Source of the DNA: Cepaea nemoralis
Taxonomy: Eukaryota > Mollusca > Gastropoda > Stylommatophora > Helicidae
Direction: 5' to 3'
Length of the DNA: 64,000 nt
Assembly: GCA_014155875.1 (NCBI GenBank)
Contig: JACEFZ010018349.1
Span: 682,001 to 746,000, forward strand
Shown: positions 32,881 through 43,789 of the stretch, piece after piece
How the letters are laid out: every line of letters starts with the position of its first letter
Numbering within the stretch: position 1 is the stretch's first letter
Made by a program: the position numbers and the translations under genes
The notes under the pieces: model-generated
Told to the model about the DNA's origin: nothing
Seen by the model: only the letters and a program-made list of their open reading frames with translations
The model's database searches: none

Positions 32881-33635
32881 GTAAGTAATGTCTTTGTATA
32901 TATGGAGAGGAAGACTGTACTGTACCATTTTTCTGTGGGATTTGTTTGGAATATTATTTATTAACGAAATCATTGTCACTGCAGACTAAGTAAACACATG
33001 GATTCTGAAAGGATAAATATGGCTATTACCATGGAAAGAATGAGTGAAATTCAGGTGAATAGTGATGTAAGGAAAAGATTCCATGCTGTACACTCAAGCT
33101 GGGGAAGTCAATTAATAGCATAACGAGATAGTCCTTCATCTGGAACCCACAAGATTAATTAAATGTAAGGAGGCTAATCATACACAGAGAAGACAATTAG
33201 AGATGGAGAGAAGTAACTTGGAAAGACTGGAAGGAATTACAAGAGATAACAAAGGATTAGAGAACTTGGTCTGAGATACTTAAGGCTCTCAACTTCTTTG
33301 GGAGATGAAAGACAGAAGTAGAATATGATGTATGCTTCGTGTCCAGCCCACAATAGTAGTGTATGTGTCTAGTCAGTCCTCTACATGCTCTTTATGTCTT
33401 CTACCAAGTTACATTTGATGTTTTGTTTGGGCATAGAACTACTTTATGATAAGGGTGATGTGATGTAGACTTTCTAAGACCAAATGGAGAGTGTAACTGA
33501 ATAGACAATGTGTCCACAACTAGAGAGACTTGTTCATGAAAGTGTGATTAGAGAATCTGGACAAACGTCAAAGTGTTAAGAAAAAAGCAGGTGACATTTT
33601 AATTAAACCGCTACTGGAAATTAGCATGGAAACGT
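32881..33635. other. SAP30L intron, degraded repeat sequence
   Basis: Purine-rich text such as CATACACAGAGAAGACAATT near 33180-33310 looks like a worn LINE 3' region on the plus strand. No exon was found. Confidence 0.35.
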
Positions 33636-35295
33636 CTTCTTCTTTTGTTCGCTTGAAATTTGTCTATAACTGCAATGTTGTGTACATTTAACTGTCTTCT
33701 GTAGTTAACTCAGTGGTCCATAGAGATTATCTTCCACTGTTGTTTCTCTAAGCCAGAAACTTTGCCTAGATATGTTATATTTTGGGCAGTCTTGGAGTAT
33801 GTTCTTTTGTTTTGCGCTCGCTCACTTTGAACTCAAGCGTAGTCTATACACACTATTTACATTAGTGATGGACTGAATTTTTCATGTGGATTAGCTTTCC
33901 CTATTAACAGTGTCCTTCGCCATCAGGCAAACCCACTCCGACTTCAGAGGTACTTGTAAATTAATCCCCAAGTCAAGGATGACAGGTCAAAATTTTAGTC
34001 CAACTGTCCTTGTAGGGGTTGAACCGCTTACCTCGGCACCAGCACAATGGATGTTTAAGAACACGCGTTCTTACCCATTCGGCCATGCGGATCTGCCATG
34101 GAGTATGTGATCTGCTATCTGCAATGCCAGTCCACATGTGCACATGGCTGATTCGCCAATCTTGAATTTCGTATACGTGTAGTTGCGCAATCTTTATTTC
34201 CTGTTCTGAGGTGCAGAATAATGATTTGTTCTGGTCTGTCCATAAGGTGGTAGTCATCTTGAGCAGGTCTTGGTGGCTTTCTGAATGATTTGATCATTCT
34301 TTTCTTTTGGTAGTATGAAAGGGTACATCAGGTTGTTCTTCTATTGCACCTTCCTTAGCCAATCGATCAGCTCTGTTTCCAGGTACTCCACAATGGGATG
34401 GTATCCAATGTATGGTGACCTTAAATTGGCTGTAAAGTTAAGAAAGTAGTGTCCATAGTACTGGAAATTTCCTGAACAGGAGTGCCTCGGGTACTGATTT
34501 TGCATCAGAGAGAAGCAATAGCACCACAGATTGTGTACCAAGGCTGGTATTTAGTAAGTTCTCTATTGCTATCTTGATAGCCTCAATTTCAGCATCATAG
34601 TTATGGCAGTACTTTCCTGTTGGTACTCTGGCCATGTCCCTAGTATTATTTGGGTATTCTATGTGCACTCCCGCTCCTTCATTTCGAACAGCATTTTGTG
34701 CTGACCCATCTGTGTAGGTTCGGATCCAGAGGTCCTGTGAGTATTCTTCATCAAGGAAACTGAGAATGGCTGTTCTATATTGTACACAGTTCTGTCGATT
34801 ATTTCTCTCACTTTTGTCTGGATTTGTAGTGTTAGTCTATGTTCCTCTTTCCATGGAGTTCATTCTGAAATAGTTTTTCAGGAGGATACCAACTGTGGGC
34901 AGCTCAGTGGTTTCTCTGCAGAGTCATTTGGCCTGGTGGATAAAACTGCAGCATACCTAGGTTTTCATATCTGTTCTTCATAGGATGGCCTGGCATGCTG
35001 AGGAACTTTTCTGCTTGTATTAGCGTTTTTGTAAATCTGTGCTCTCTCAGAACTTGTGTCAGCATGGGAACTCTTTGGTGTCTTCTGTGGATGGAGATAG
35101 AGCATGTTTGGAAATGTCCGGAGTGCATTGATATTGATTCTGTTACCAAGTATTTTAGATTTAAGTGCTCTTAAACTCATACATTTAATTATTGTGATTA
35201 TAACATGTGAATGTTCTTTCAAGACAGTCTTGCTATTCTTGAGAACATGGTCTTGCCCTAAATTTAAAAAAAAGATCAACCTGCTGCATTGCAGC
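33636..35295 (-). mobile_element. LINE-R copy, RNase H region, split by SINE-A
   Basis: The left edge TCTTCTTTTGTTCGCTTGAA is the reversed 3' end. On the minus strand the C-terminal motif, then RNase H pieces are readable (KYCHNYDAEIEAIKIAIE and LLLSDAKSVPEAL, the Asp/Glu-bearing segments). Stops and frame changes are frequent. SINE-A at 33803-34099 interrupts it. The far (5') boundary near 35295 is approximate. Confidence 0.7.
33803..34099 (-). mobile_element. SINE-A inserted in LINE-R, 9-bp target-site duplication
   Basis: GGAGTATGT at 33794-33802 and 34100-34108 flanks a full SINE-A on the minus strand (left CGCTCGCTCACTTTGAACTC, right CATTCGGCCATGCGGATCTG). Joining the two flanks restores continuous LINE-R sequence. 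Confidence 0.9.
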
Positions 35296-35701
35296 AGTGA
35301 TAGGACATTCAAAGGCTAACTGTAGCAGAAGCAGGTCTGGTAGACTGAAATGAACTCAGTTACAGATCTGATTATTCAGGAGAAACATCTTTACACCTAA
35401 TCTTACTCCCTTAGTTGCAAGCCATATTTAGGGCTCAGCTGACCTGAATGCCAATGCATCAGACTTCAGAGTTAAGACTCATACTTCCAGAGGATTAACA
35501 ACAAACCAACCAGTTGATAAAGTTATGTCATCTCCAGGGTGATCCTGTTTGGGAAAATATCCATGTTCTACCACTGCCATGGATGGAGCCACAGACTACC
35601 ATGTTAGTTCAAAGGAAAACTAACTACTGTGCATCACGGCTCTGAACTCACTAGATAAAGGTTAAATTCATCATAACCATGTTCTTTCATTGATTTTGCA
35701 G
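35296..35701. other. SAP30L intron, nothing recognised
   Basis: No exon, SINE or LINE signature was identified. Confidence 0.4.
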
Positions 35702-35809
35702 GTGGTTGCCAGCCATTTCAAGACAATCCCTGTTATGGAGAAGGAGACATTGCAGTTGTTTTTCTACACTGCCAAAGCAAAGAAATTTGATAATAAGGAC
35801 TCGTCTTAG
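35702..35809 (+). CDS. SAP30L: SAP30/SAP30L-like protein, last coding exon
   Basis: Thirty-five codons and a TAG stop: VVASHFKTIPVMEKETLQLF followed by FYTAKAKKFDNKDSS. It completes the Sin3-interaction domain (human: VSRHFRNIPVNEKETLAYFIY). The acceptor is ttgattttgcag in phase 0. The visible protein is 162 residues over four exons, close to the 183 of human SAP30L. The missing part is at the N-terminus, where human SAP30L has a variable Ala/Pro-rich segment. No obvious AATAAA was seen immediately downstream, so the transcript end is undetermined. Confidence 0.93.
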   Translation: MVASHFKTIPVMEKETLQLFFYTAKAKKFDNKDSS

Positions 35810-36497
35810 AATGTTATCTTTCGTCAGCTTTCTGGTCCTTTTTTGCCATTTATTTGAGCAAATTTTAAAAACTGTTGGTAGAGAAGAACCTTGCTTATGT
35901 TCGGTTTACTTATTATGTGTTGGATGTTTTAATTGTCTGCTACAGTTTAAGCTTTCATGGTTTTCAAGACATGTCATTACCAACATGTTACCAGGGCCAA
36001 AGACAAGCAAAGAATAGTAACACTGTAACTTACCATGCATGTCATAATAGGCAGCTAAGGAGGTTGGCTTGAGACTTGCTACTTCATCCCATGGAAAATT
36101 GTAGCTGTAAATTCCAACCAATCATGAACAAGTTTACAAAGGGCTTGGTGATTCATTGGGAGATGAAAAACAGAAGAAGAAATGTTAGGGCATTCAGTAC
36201 AATGACTGGTACGGTTTTGTTTGAGCATGTTACTCCACTAGATCTAGCCTTGTCACTGCCCATATACATATTCATTAGACATTAAAGTGATGGTTTACCA
36301 TTGCCTTCCACATTCAGATGAGAAATGTACATGCTGTATATATTCTATTGTAGGTGACTTTTGATAGTAAGAGATGTTGCCCAGGCAGGAGCCTGCTCTT
36401 TACAATTTCCAAGTACTAAGTACTATTGTATCTTTATCAAGTGCAACGTTATCACAGGACCTCCTATAGTTTTACTCTTAACTTCAAGTTAGTTAAT

Positions 36498-36665
36498 TGT
36501 ATGTTCTTTACAGGATGTTGCAATCAACCCCAGCATATTTTGACTGTTTGTGATTTTATAGGCAATGTTATGTTCTGTAATTGCTTTTTGAATGGCCTGC
36601 AGTTGACTTTGAATCCATATGTCAGGACTGTGAAATTGTGTCCACTACCACTATGCCACAGATAC
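36498..36665 (-). mobile_element. SINE-B copy, shortened
   Basis: TTCTTTACAGGATGTTGCAA at the left, GTTTGTGATTTTATAGGCAA, then CCACTACCACTATGCCACAG at the right. The middle, including the GCCGGTCG block, is reduced. Confidence 0.7.
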
Positions 36666-38869
36666 TATTATCTTCCAGAACTCAACTGAAATAACTAATT
36701 GTGTAGCAGTTAAATGGTTTACAACAAAATAATCATATTTATGTTATTTATAAATATTGGTATTATATAATTGTTATTGTTTATTAACTATTTGACCAAC
36801 AAATATGGTGGCTTAGATGTCTTAGAAATGTGAAATCTGATCAACTACTGATCAAGATCTAGGAATAGAGTAAAAAAAAAGTGATGTATAGATAATCTCA
36901 GTGGTACATTAAGCAAATACTGATATCACAAAACAACGACAACAAATTTGATCTTTGGGATGCAAGCTTAGGTTCTTCCCTAGTTCTTAACACAAGTGTG
37001 GATAGTAGTAAAAGAGACATAATCTGTTGTTAATCCCAAAACTGCTGAGTTGTCATCAAGGGACTAATTTTTGACACCGGACAGGCAACCAATTTGTCAG
37101 AATTCACGGGCGCTGCTGCCAATTCGGTCAGTTGACTAATTAGATTCCAGACGTGCCGTCCAATATGTCGTAGTCACTGTTTCTCACACGGGTTGAATCC
37201 TGGGTGCCGGATCAGATCCCTTACATTCCAGATCCCAGAGAGGCAATTGTCTTTTATAGGCTGCACAAAGACTACGTCCCTGGATACCCAAGAGTACAGC
37301 TAAGAATAGCTCGTGAATAGGTTTACATAGCTGGTCTTGGTATCCCCCCAAGAAGGTTAGATGCCTAGGTTTAATTCTATTACTTTGCTACTAGGCAGGA
37401 CAAGTTTTCTCCCTGACAATTTCCTTTCCTTGGGTACAAGTAATCCTCCACCGAGATACACAACACAATTGCTTCCCTTGGAAATTAAATAAAGATATAA
37501 CCATGAGTTAAAAACAAACTACTCTGGTTTTTCTTTTCTATAAAGATCAAAATTTAATAAGAAAAACATGATGGTTGGTGTTATGATGATATTGAGTAAT
37601 ATTAGTTGACATCAACATTAAAAACACAATACATAACTGATATTTGTGGTTGTTGTTTGACATCAGGAATCCAGGATTTCCATACAGGTGAAATCTGCCT
37701 CGATTCTCTTAGGATCCAATAAGACCACCTGAGTCGGTATTCTGGGCTACTGCCAGTCCTGGCTCTGCCAGTTCTCTCCTCATCATTGAACGGGATCTAT
37801 AGAGAACTTGACGCTCCGCTGAGAGCTTGAAAATAGATTAAAAAATGTGTGGGGTATAAGTTCTACACATATACAGTCCTAGGTAATGCAAATGATCTAT
37901 CACCCACATACACATATACACACAATGGGATGTCTGGCAATGTCTCTCTTCCAGCTTTAATGCGTTCACTCTCCTTTCTCTCTAACTTTCACACCCTGTC
38001 AAGTCTGGGAGGTCTTTCCAGTAGTCAAACACGCTCTGTTGTTACACTCTCTGCCTTCCCCTTTCTGTCCCGTCATTAGAAATGGAATGTTCTACGTCTG
38101 TGTCACTCATTCAGGCACAAGGTTTTATTTCCTATCCAGATATTTACAACAATAGGCAATGTGTATAAAGAATGCTACTTTTTTACTTAGCCACTGCCAT
38201 GGTAAGAACAAAATCTAGTAAGACACGAAAGGGAAGTCAGAAAAGATACAGACTTATTACTTAGATGACTAGTAATTATTTTCATAGGAAATTCTTAACA
38301 GAAGAAAGTCAGACTTATCTATAAGTGATATTTATACATATAAATCACTTTATATTTACCTGATCCTTGGAATAAACAAGTCTAATTTGTGCAGTTCCAG
38401 TCAGAGTACTTATACTAGGTATGACAAATACCCTTATCTTAGCTAACCTTTGATTTACTGATCTTGCATCTTTGATTCAGCTTCAGGTCTCTTTAACTCT
38501 CACACCGCGGTTAGTCCTGAGCCCGGGGTGTTAGACGTGTTGGTTTTCCAGAATCTGCCATGTAACTTCCAGCCACTGGTGTTTCACACTTCTGCCTGTC
38601 TCCCTTGGTGGCTGGGTACATCGGTCGGCATCCTTGTTTGATGCGGAAACTTCTCAAGTTATCATCCTTTCTAGTGTCTCTAGCTGGTAAACAGATGGCT
38701 CCTTTTGGCGTCTAATTTGAGATTTTACAGATGTATAAACTAAGTGAGCCATCCATCTACTGGCGCAATTGTTCATCATAGTTTCAAACGCCAAGCGCTC
38801 ATTTTTAGTCAGATTTTTAAATGATGTGTGTACCGATTTATTCCTCTGTCCTCTCTTATTTCTTCTTTA
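36666..38869. other. 2.2-kb stretch with no recognised gene
   Basis: Both strands were read. Positions 37030-38600 have a less AT-rich composition with GGGTTGAATCCTGGGTGCCG and similar text, which could be a decayed element. No coding signature was found. The short ORF at 37849-38079 shows no conserved features. Confidence 0.4.
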
Positions 38870-40010
38870 ATGTTTGTGGAGTGAGAGAGTCATTCTTGTG
38901 GAACCCCTGCGTTCTGTGACAGTTGTCTATGTCTTCTCTGAACAACCCACTGCCATTTTTATGAAGGTACATGTCCTCTGCTGCTACTCCAAGGTCCCAT
39001 AGAGTGAGTTTGTAACTGTTAGAGATTGCTCTAGTAGCTTTTCCCTAACATTTGAAAATGCAGGACATTTGAAGAGAATGTCATCAGTGGTTTCATATGG
39101 TTGAGAGCAATGTCAGCACAGGAATTGATACGGTTTAGATGGCTATTGATTCTAGCATACCGTGTTAAAAACTGTAAAATTAGGTTCTATTTTATTTTCT
39201 GCAAATACCATTATTGTTGTCATTTACTTTTGGTTGTGTTATTTCATTGAAAAATGTTGGCCCATTGTTCCCTTTGCTCATTTTTCAATGTCTTCTCTTG
39301 TATTATAATGTTATACTGATGGAATAACATTAGGTGGAACTGCGGTAGAGCTGTGAAAGTGTAAATAATATAAAATGACACGAAGTAGTGCAGCTTTACA
39401 TAACAGTGTTATGTAAAGCTGCACTACTTTGTGTCGTTTTATATTGTTTACTGATGGAATAGGATGCTATCAAGTTGTGAATTGTCCTTCTTATTATTAG
39501 AGAGGTGTCTTTGCTTTCATATGGAATGTTTTTCAGTAATTCAAGGACAGACAAAGCATAACTGAAAATGACAATATGACTTGTGATTTATTTTCTGCAA
39601 AAGATCACACTGCTGGTGTAGAAGTTGAGTAACAGTTCTTATTGCAATAGTCTCTGCTTCATAGTTTGCTACATTTGCTGCAAGAGTTTTCAACATACGC
39701 AGAACAGAAACAAATTGCTTTTGGTCTACACTGGCTCTCAGTTGAGGATAAATTCTATGGAGATGTTAATAGCGCGAAGTTGACTGCTACTTTCCTTAAA
39801 TATATTCAGGATGGCATCTGAAGGTGTAGGAAGAGGAATGGGGACTTGATTGTAATTTTCCAGTGGCATGTACTGTGCAGAATAGTCTTTCAGAATGTCT
39901 CTTTACCGTACGCTCGATGTCCTGCCTCTGTTGCTGTCATGTATAAATTATCTGTCACTTCCTGAATCCGTCTATCTTGTGGTCTTCCTCCTGTAAGGAT
40001 ACAACATGAG
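38870..40010 (-). mobile_element. LINE-R-related fragment, split by a foldback element
   Basis: On the minus strand around 39170-39060 the reading INSHLNRINSCADIA...DDILFKCPAF matches the C-terminal Cys/His region of RNase H LINEs. The upstream RNase H part is degraded (39600-39900). It is more diverged than the copy at the window start. A 122-bp foldback interrupts it at 39327. Confidence 0.6.
39327..39448. mobile_element. 122-bp foldback insertion with 13-bp target-site duplication
   Basis: TACTGATGGAATA flanks it at 39314-39326 and 39449-39461. Inside, an arm of about 42 bp (AATATAAAATGACACGAAGT and GTGCAGCTTTACATAACA) faces its own reverse complement with three mismatches and a 1-3 base centre. 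The left side has an additional ACATTAGGTGGAACTGCGGT segment with no partner on the right. The terminal sequence is shared with the arms at 10764 and 12712. Confidence 0.85.
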
Positions 40011-40358
40011 AAAATATTAGAGCTAAGGCTTGAGAGGTTTTGTTAATGGAGAAACAATGATCTATTATTTATTTATTATGTAGGGCCATGTATTTGTGCA
40101 GATGTGTGTCCTCACATGCTTACACATGTGAATGAGAGAAAGATTTTAATTCTTACATATATTCATGTATTCGGTAGTGCTGGTTGCAAATACTGCTTAG
40201 TTATTTAGTTACTGCACATGTCTGAGAGAGATGTGTGTGTGTGTGTGAGTGAGAAGGAGAAAGAGAGATTAATTGATTGATGTAAATCTTACATATATTT
40301 ACATATCCAGTGGTGTTGGTTACAAATACTGGTTTCATTAGGTACTGTAAGTATGTGT
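40011..40358. other. Simple-sequence stretch, no gene
   Basis: GT/GA-rich text including (GTGT)n at 40225-40245. The motif CAGTGGTGTTGGTTACAAATACTG occurs in diverged form about 130 bp apart and again at 41225-41420, suggesting an old tandem unit. Confidence 0.4.
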
Positions 40359-40496
40359 CTTCTTCTTCGTTCATCCGGAGTGTTTTTTTGGACGTAAATA
40401 CGTTGTGCCTGTTTACAGCAGAGCTGCGTTACTTGTGCCTTTAGGCTGACACATCCAACTTCTGTAGGCGTTTGTTGACTGGGTTAACCTTCCCAG
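40359..40496 (-). mobile_element. Element D, 138-bp 5'-truncated copy, 12-bp target-site duplication
   Basis: GTAAGTATGTGT at 40347-40358 and 40497-40508 flanks the last 138 bp of element D (left edge CTTCTTCTTCGTTCATCCGG). This shows 5' truncation from the AAG tail, as expected for target-primed reverse transcription. Confidence 0.93.
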
Positions 40497-40901
40497 GTAA
40501 GTATGTGTTTCAGAAAGAGAGATGGTTAGGACACAGGTGTATGGATGATGGTAGAGTACCAAAGGACATCTTTTTTTAATGGTGAATTACAGATGGGTAA
40601 AGGATCTCGAGGTCAGCCTCTACTACAGTACAAAGACGTGTGTAAGTGGGACATGATTTATTGAGGCATTGATATTGCACTTGGGAGTAAGTCGCCGTAG
40701 ATAGTGTTGCATGAATGGAAAAGATCAGGAATGGAATAAACACAGGAGAAAATGATTGCAAATAGGTCAAACACTGAATGTGTGAAACTTCATATGGTAC
40801 TTGATGATGGAAATGATCATATGCACACAAGCGTCCATTGTTGACAAACAATTACCGCACGAATTAGTCTGTTCAGTCACGTTCGCTACCGCCATGAGTT
40901 G

Positions 40902-41042
40902 CTTCTTCTTCTGCTGCGTTCATCCGGAGTTTTTTTCGGATATGATTGCATTGTGCCTGTTTACAGCAGAGCTGCGTTCTTGTGCCATTAGGCAGACACA
41001 TCCGACTTCTGCGGGTATTTGTTGACCGGGTTAACCTTCCAA
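40902..41042 (-). mobile_element. Element D, short 5'-truncated copy
   Basis: Left edge CTTCTTCTTCTGCTGCGTTC, body GCAGAGCTGCGTTCTTGTGC, ending near TTAACCTTCCAAGGC. It stops within a few bases of the same D position as the copy at 40359. Confidence 0.85.
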
Positions 41043-41047
41043 GGCAG

Positions 41048-41225
41048 GGGGGTCTTGAGCCTGAGGAATTAAGGCCGTCTGGCTAGTGCAGTCGCTGCGA
41101 ACTGTAGGTTAAAGTTTCCTTTTTGCCCCAACAGAAAAAAACAACCACACCTTACCGAGGATTCGAACCCGGGTCTCCCGAAGGAAAATCTGGCATGCTA
41201 GCCACTCAGCCAGCCACTCCTCATG
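41048..41225 (-). mobile_element. tRNA-derived SINE of a further family
   Basis: On the minus strand: GGCTGAGTGGCTAGCATGCC (box A), TTCGGGAGACCC and GGGTTCGAATCCTCGGTAAG (box B). The resemblance to a Leu/Ser-type tRNA is strong, but the flanking acceptor arms do not pair, so this is a SINE and not a tRNA gene. Confidence 0.7.
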
Positions 41226-42120
41226 CCCAATAGTGCTTGTTACAAATACTGCTTGGTTAGGTAATATTATGTGTCTGAGAGAGAGTAAGTATGTATACTA
41301 AAACAAAACAAAAACTAAACATGTATGCATGTGTGTATGTGAATAAGAAAGATGAATGATTAACTCTTTGAATTCCTTCATATATTCATATCTCAGTAAT
41401 GCTGATTACGAATACTGCTTTGTAAAATATTACAATTTTGGTCTTACTGAAAACACAGTTGTGCAAAAAACAAGGTCTACATGGTAATAAATAAATGAAT
41501 ATTTTGTTTCATTCTATTTTGTTTCTGGTTATTTCAAAAGATGGAGAATGAACAGGTTGATTGTTTTCATAGTGTGCTGTCCGAGATAAATATTGCTATT
41601 GTAATTTAATGTTTAGGGGGTAAGGATCGCACTTTTCTTGTGCTACAGTACCGCACTTTTCTTGTGCTTCAGTACCGCAAAGTGTCTGTAAGGTGGGTGC
41701 CATAGCAGCTTACTCCAGAATTGAATCGACGACGCATTGATGCTTGTTAAGAATTAGCCCCAAGTGAATTCGACCTGTTAGACAACTAAAAGAGTCACTG
41801 GGAGAACAGACTTTTCTGTCCAATGAAGAGGTACAGCAAGTGGTGAATAAGTGGTTTCACACGTGACCAAGACAATTTTTTTTACATGAATCCAAGAAAT
41901 TTATCGGAGCTGGAGGACTGCATTGAATGCAGTTGTGACTACATCATAAAATGATACATTTTTTCTTTACTTTATCAGAATAAATTCACCACACAAAAAA
42001 ACACACACACACACACATTTAAGGTTTTCATTTGCAATTTGGTGCATGTCAAAAGTGGGGCGGTCATATTTAAACTGTCCTTATGACGTCATGTGCTGAA
42101 CACTAGCAATTCTTAACAAC
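41226..42120. other. No gene recognised
   Basis: Contains two adjacent near-copies of TACAGTACCGCACTTTTCTTGTGCT at about 41630-41680 and a CA run at 42000. Otherwise nothing was identified. Confidence 0.4.
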
Positions 42121-42129
42121 AATATTGGA

Positions 42130-42625
42130 TTGGTAGCTGGTTCAACTCATGACCTACAGGTCAGTTCGAATAAAATGTTGACTTCTCATCCTTGGGGACG
42201 AAAATTGCACGTACCTCTGTAGGTCAGCATGGCCGAATGGATAAGAACACATGTTCTTAAACATCCGGTGTGCTGATGCCGAGGTAAGGGGTTCAACCCC
42301 TACACCGGGCAGTTAGACTAAAATGACCTATCGTCCTTGACTTGGAGTGGGAGTGGGTACGCCGGCTTCAGCGAGGGACACTATTAATAGGGAAATGTAA
42401 TCCACATGCAGATTTCAGTCCAGCTACTTCTAGAAGTAGTGTGTATGGACTATGCTTGAGTTCAAAGCGAGCGAGTGCAAATGAAAAAAAAAGTACCTCA
42501 GAAATGGCATTGGGTTGGCCTGATCGCGAAAGACACTGGCAATAGGGTCAGCTAAACCAGTCCGATGCACTAGAAGTAGTAGACGTGTATGGACTGCACT
42601 AGAGTTCAATGCGAGCTAATGCCGA
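42130..42625 (+). mobile_element. Cluster of SINE-A copies
   Basis: A partial SINE-A (42130-42207) runs into a complete one (42208-42485: GTAGGTCAGCATGGCCGAAT to GAGTTCAAAGCGAGCGAGTG and an A tract). A third, 3' partial piece follows (42490-42625). Confidence 0.8.
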
Positions 42626-42661
42626 CACGGAGATTGACTAAAACAATTACACATAATTTAC

Positions 42662-42969
42662 AGTTAGAGCGCTGTGTGTCGGATCTGCAATTATGGAAGC
42701 CACCCAGGATAGCGGAAAATGCTATGGACGGTCCCTGCCTTCCGTTGAGGGATATGACCGTGAAGTCTTCGACTGTTCCAGCTTGACCAGCTGGGAGGTG
42801 GACGGTACCACACAAGTGAGAGTCTCCCAGGAATGCTAACCTGGTCAAAAATGCACGCTAAAAGTCGGATGTGTTGACCTAAGGGTTTCGATCCAAGGGT
42901 GCCTAACGAGACACAACGCAATCACATCTGAAAAAACACTCCGGGTGAACGCAAAGAAGAAGAAGAAGA
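42662..42969 (+). mobile_element. Element D copy, 5'-truncated
   Basis: Plus-sense D sequence ending CTCCGGGTGAACGCAAAGAA and an AAG tail. It contains GAGAGTCTCCCAGGAATGCT and TGGTCAAAAATGCACGC. Confidence 0.85.
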
Positions 42970-43144
42970 TTTATAGTTATTCATTACCTGCACATAATAT
43001 GAGTAAAATGGTGTGGCGGAATCACTAGCGTAAAACTTAGGGGTAGAAATAGACAGATTCCAGCGAATCTAGAGGTGAGGGAAAGATACTGCAGTTGGAT
43101 AGTACACACATTGAGAACATCTGAGAGTAATATTGTATCTGGGC

Positions 43145-43420
43145 GTGTGTGCATTCACTGGCTTTGAACTCAAGTGCACTCCATGCACGTGCTACCACTT
43201 CTAGTGCACTGAACTGGTTTGTGTGCGCGGTTAAGCTTTTACCAGTGTCCTTAGCCATCAGGCGGACCCACGCCAAACTCAGAGGTATTTTAAAGTTGAG
43301 TCCCAAAGCCAAGGATGAGAAGTAAACAGATCGGTGTAGAGGATGAACAGCTATCTCAGCATCAGCACACCAGATGTCCAAGAACGAGTGCTCTTACCCA
43401 ATCGGACATGCTGATCTCCA
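43145..43420 (-). mobile_element. SINE-A, diverged copy
   Basis: Left edge GGCTTTGAACTCAAGTGCAC, middle CCATCAGGCGGACCCACGCC, right head GGACATGCTGATCTCC. Confidence 0.75.
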
Positions 43421-43789
43421 GCTGGGACTGACAAGGCAGCAGAGAACTCAAGTGCTAAACATCTTAGGCGTATCTGAGGAGACAGTCTCATATTGACTAC
43501 TGAACAACCGGAACGATCAATGAAATACATCGATGCAGTAATATGCCATCAGAGCACAAGCCAATTACGCTCTCAGAGCGTAAACAATAACGCCCCATGA
43601 CTCCGGGCGTCTGTCCTCTAAATACCAAGAGGAGCCTGTAAACATTATAAACATTACTTGAGTAGTGAACTGGAATAGTTGCATAATGATTGTAAAGTGT
43701 GTAGAAAGCAAGCAGAGGCAAAACCCAGCCAAGAGCACCACAATAAATATCAGCACGCAAAAGCCAAATTTCAAACGACCAAACTGCAG
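43421..43789. other. No gene; possible LINE-I 5' portion
   Basis: No signature was recognised. It adjoins the LINE-I coding remains and may belong to that element. Confidence 0.35.

Noticed and set aside
41140..41225. Possible tRNA gene (GGGTTCGAATCC box)
   Set aside because: Acceptor arms do not pair and the sequence continues into a SINE-like body. The SINE-A, SINE-B and 16430-16530 heads fail for the same reason.
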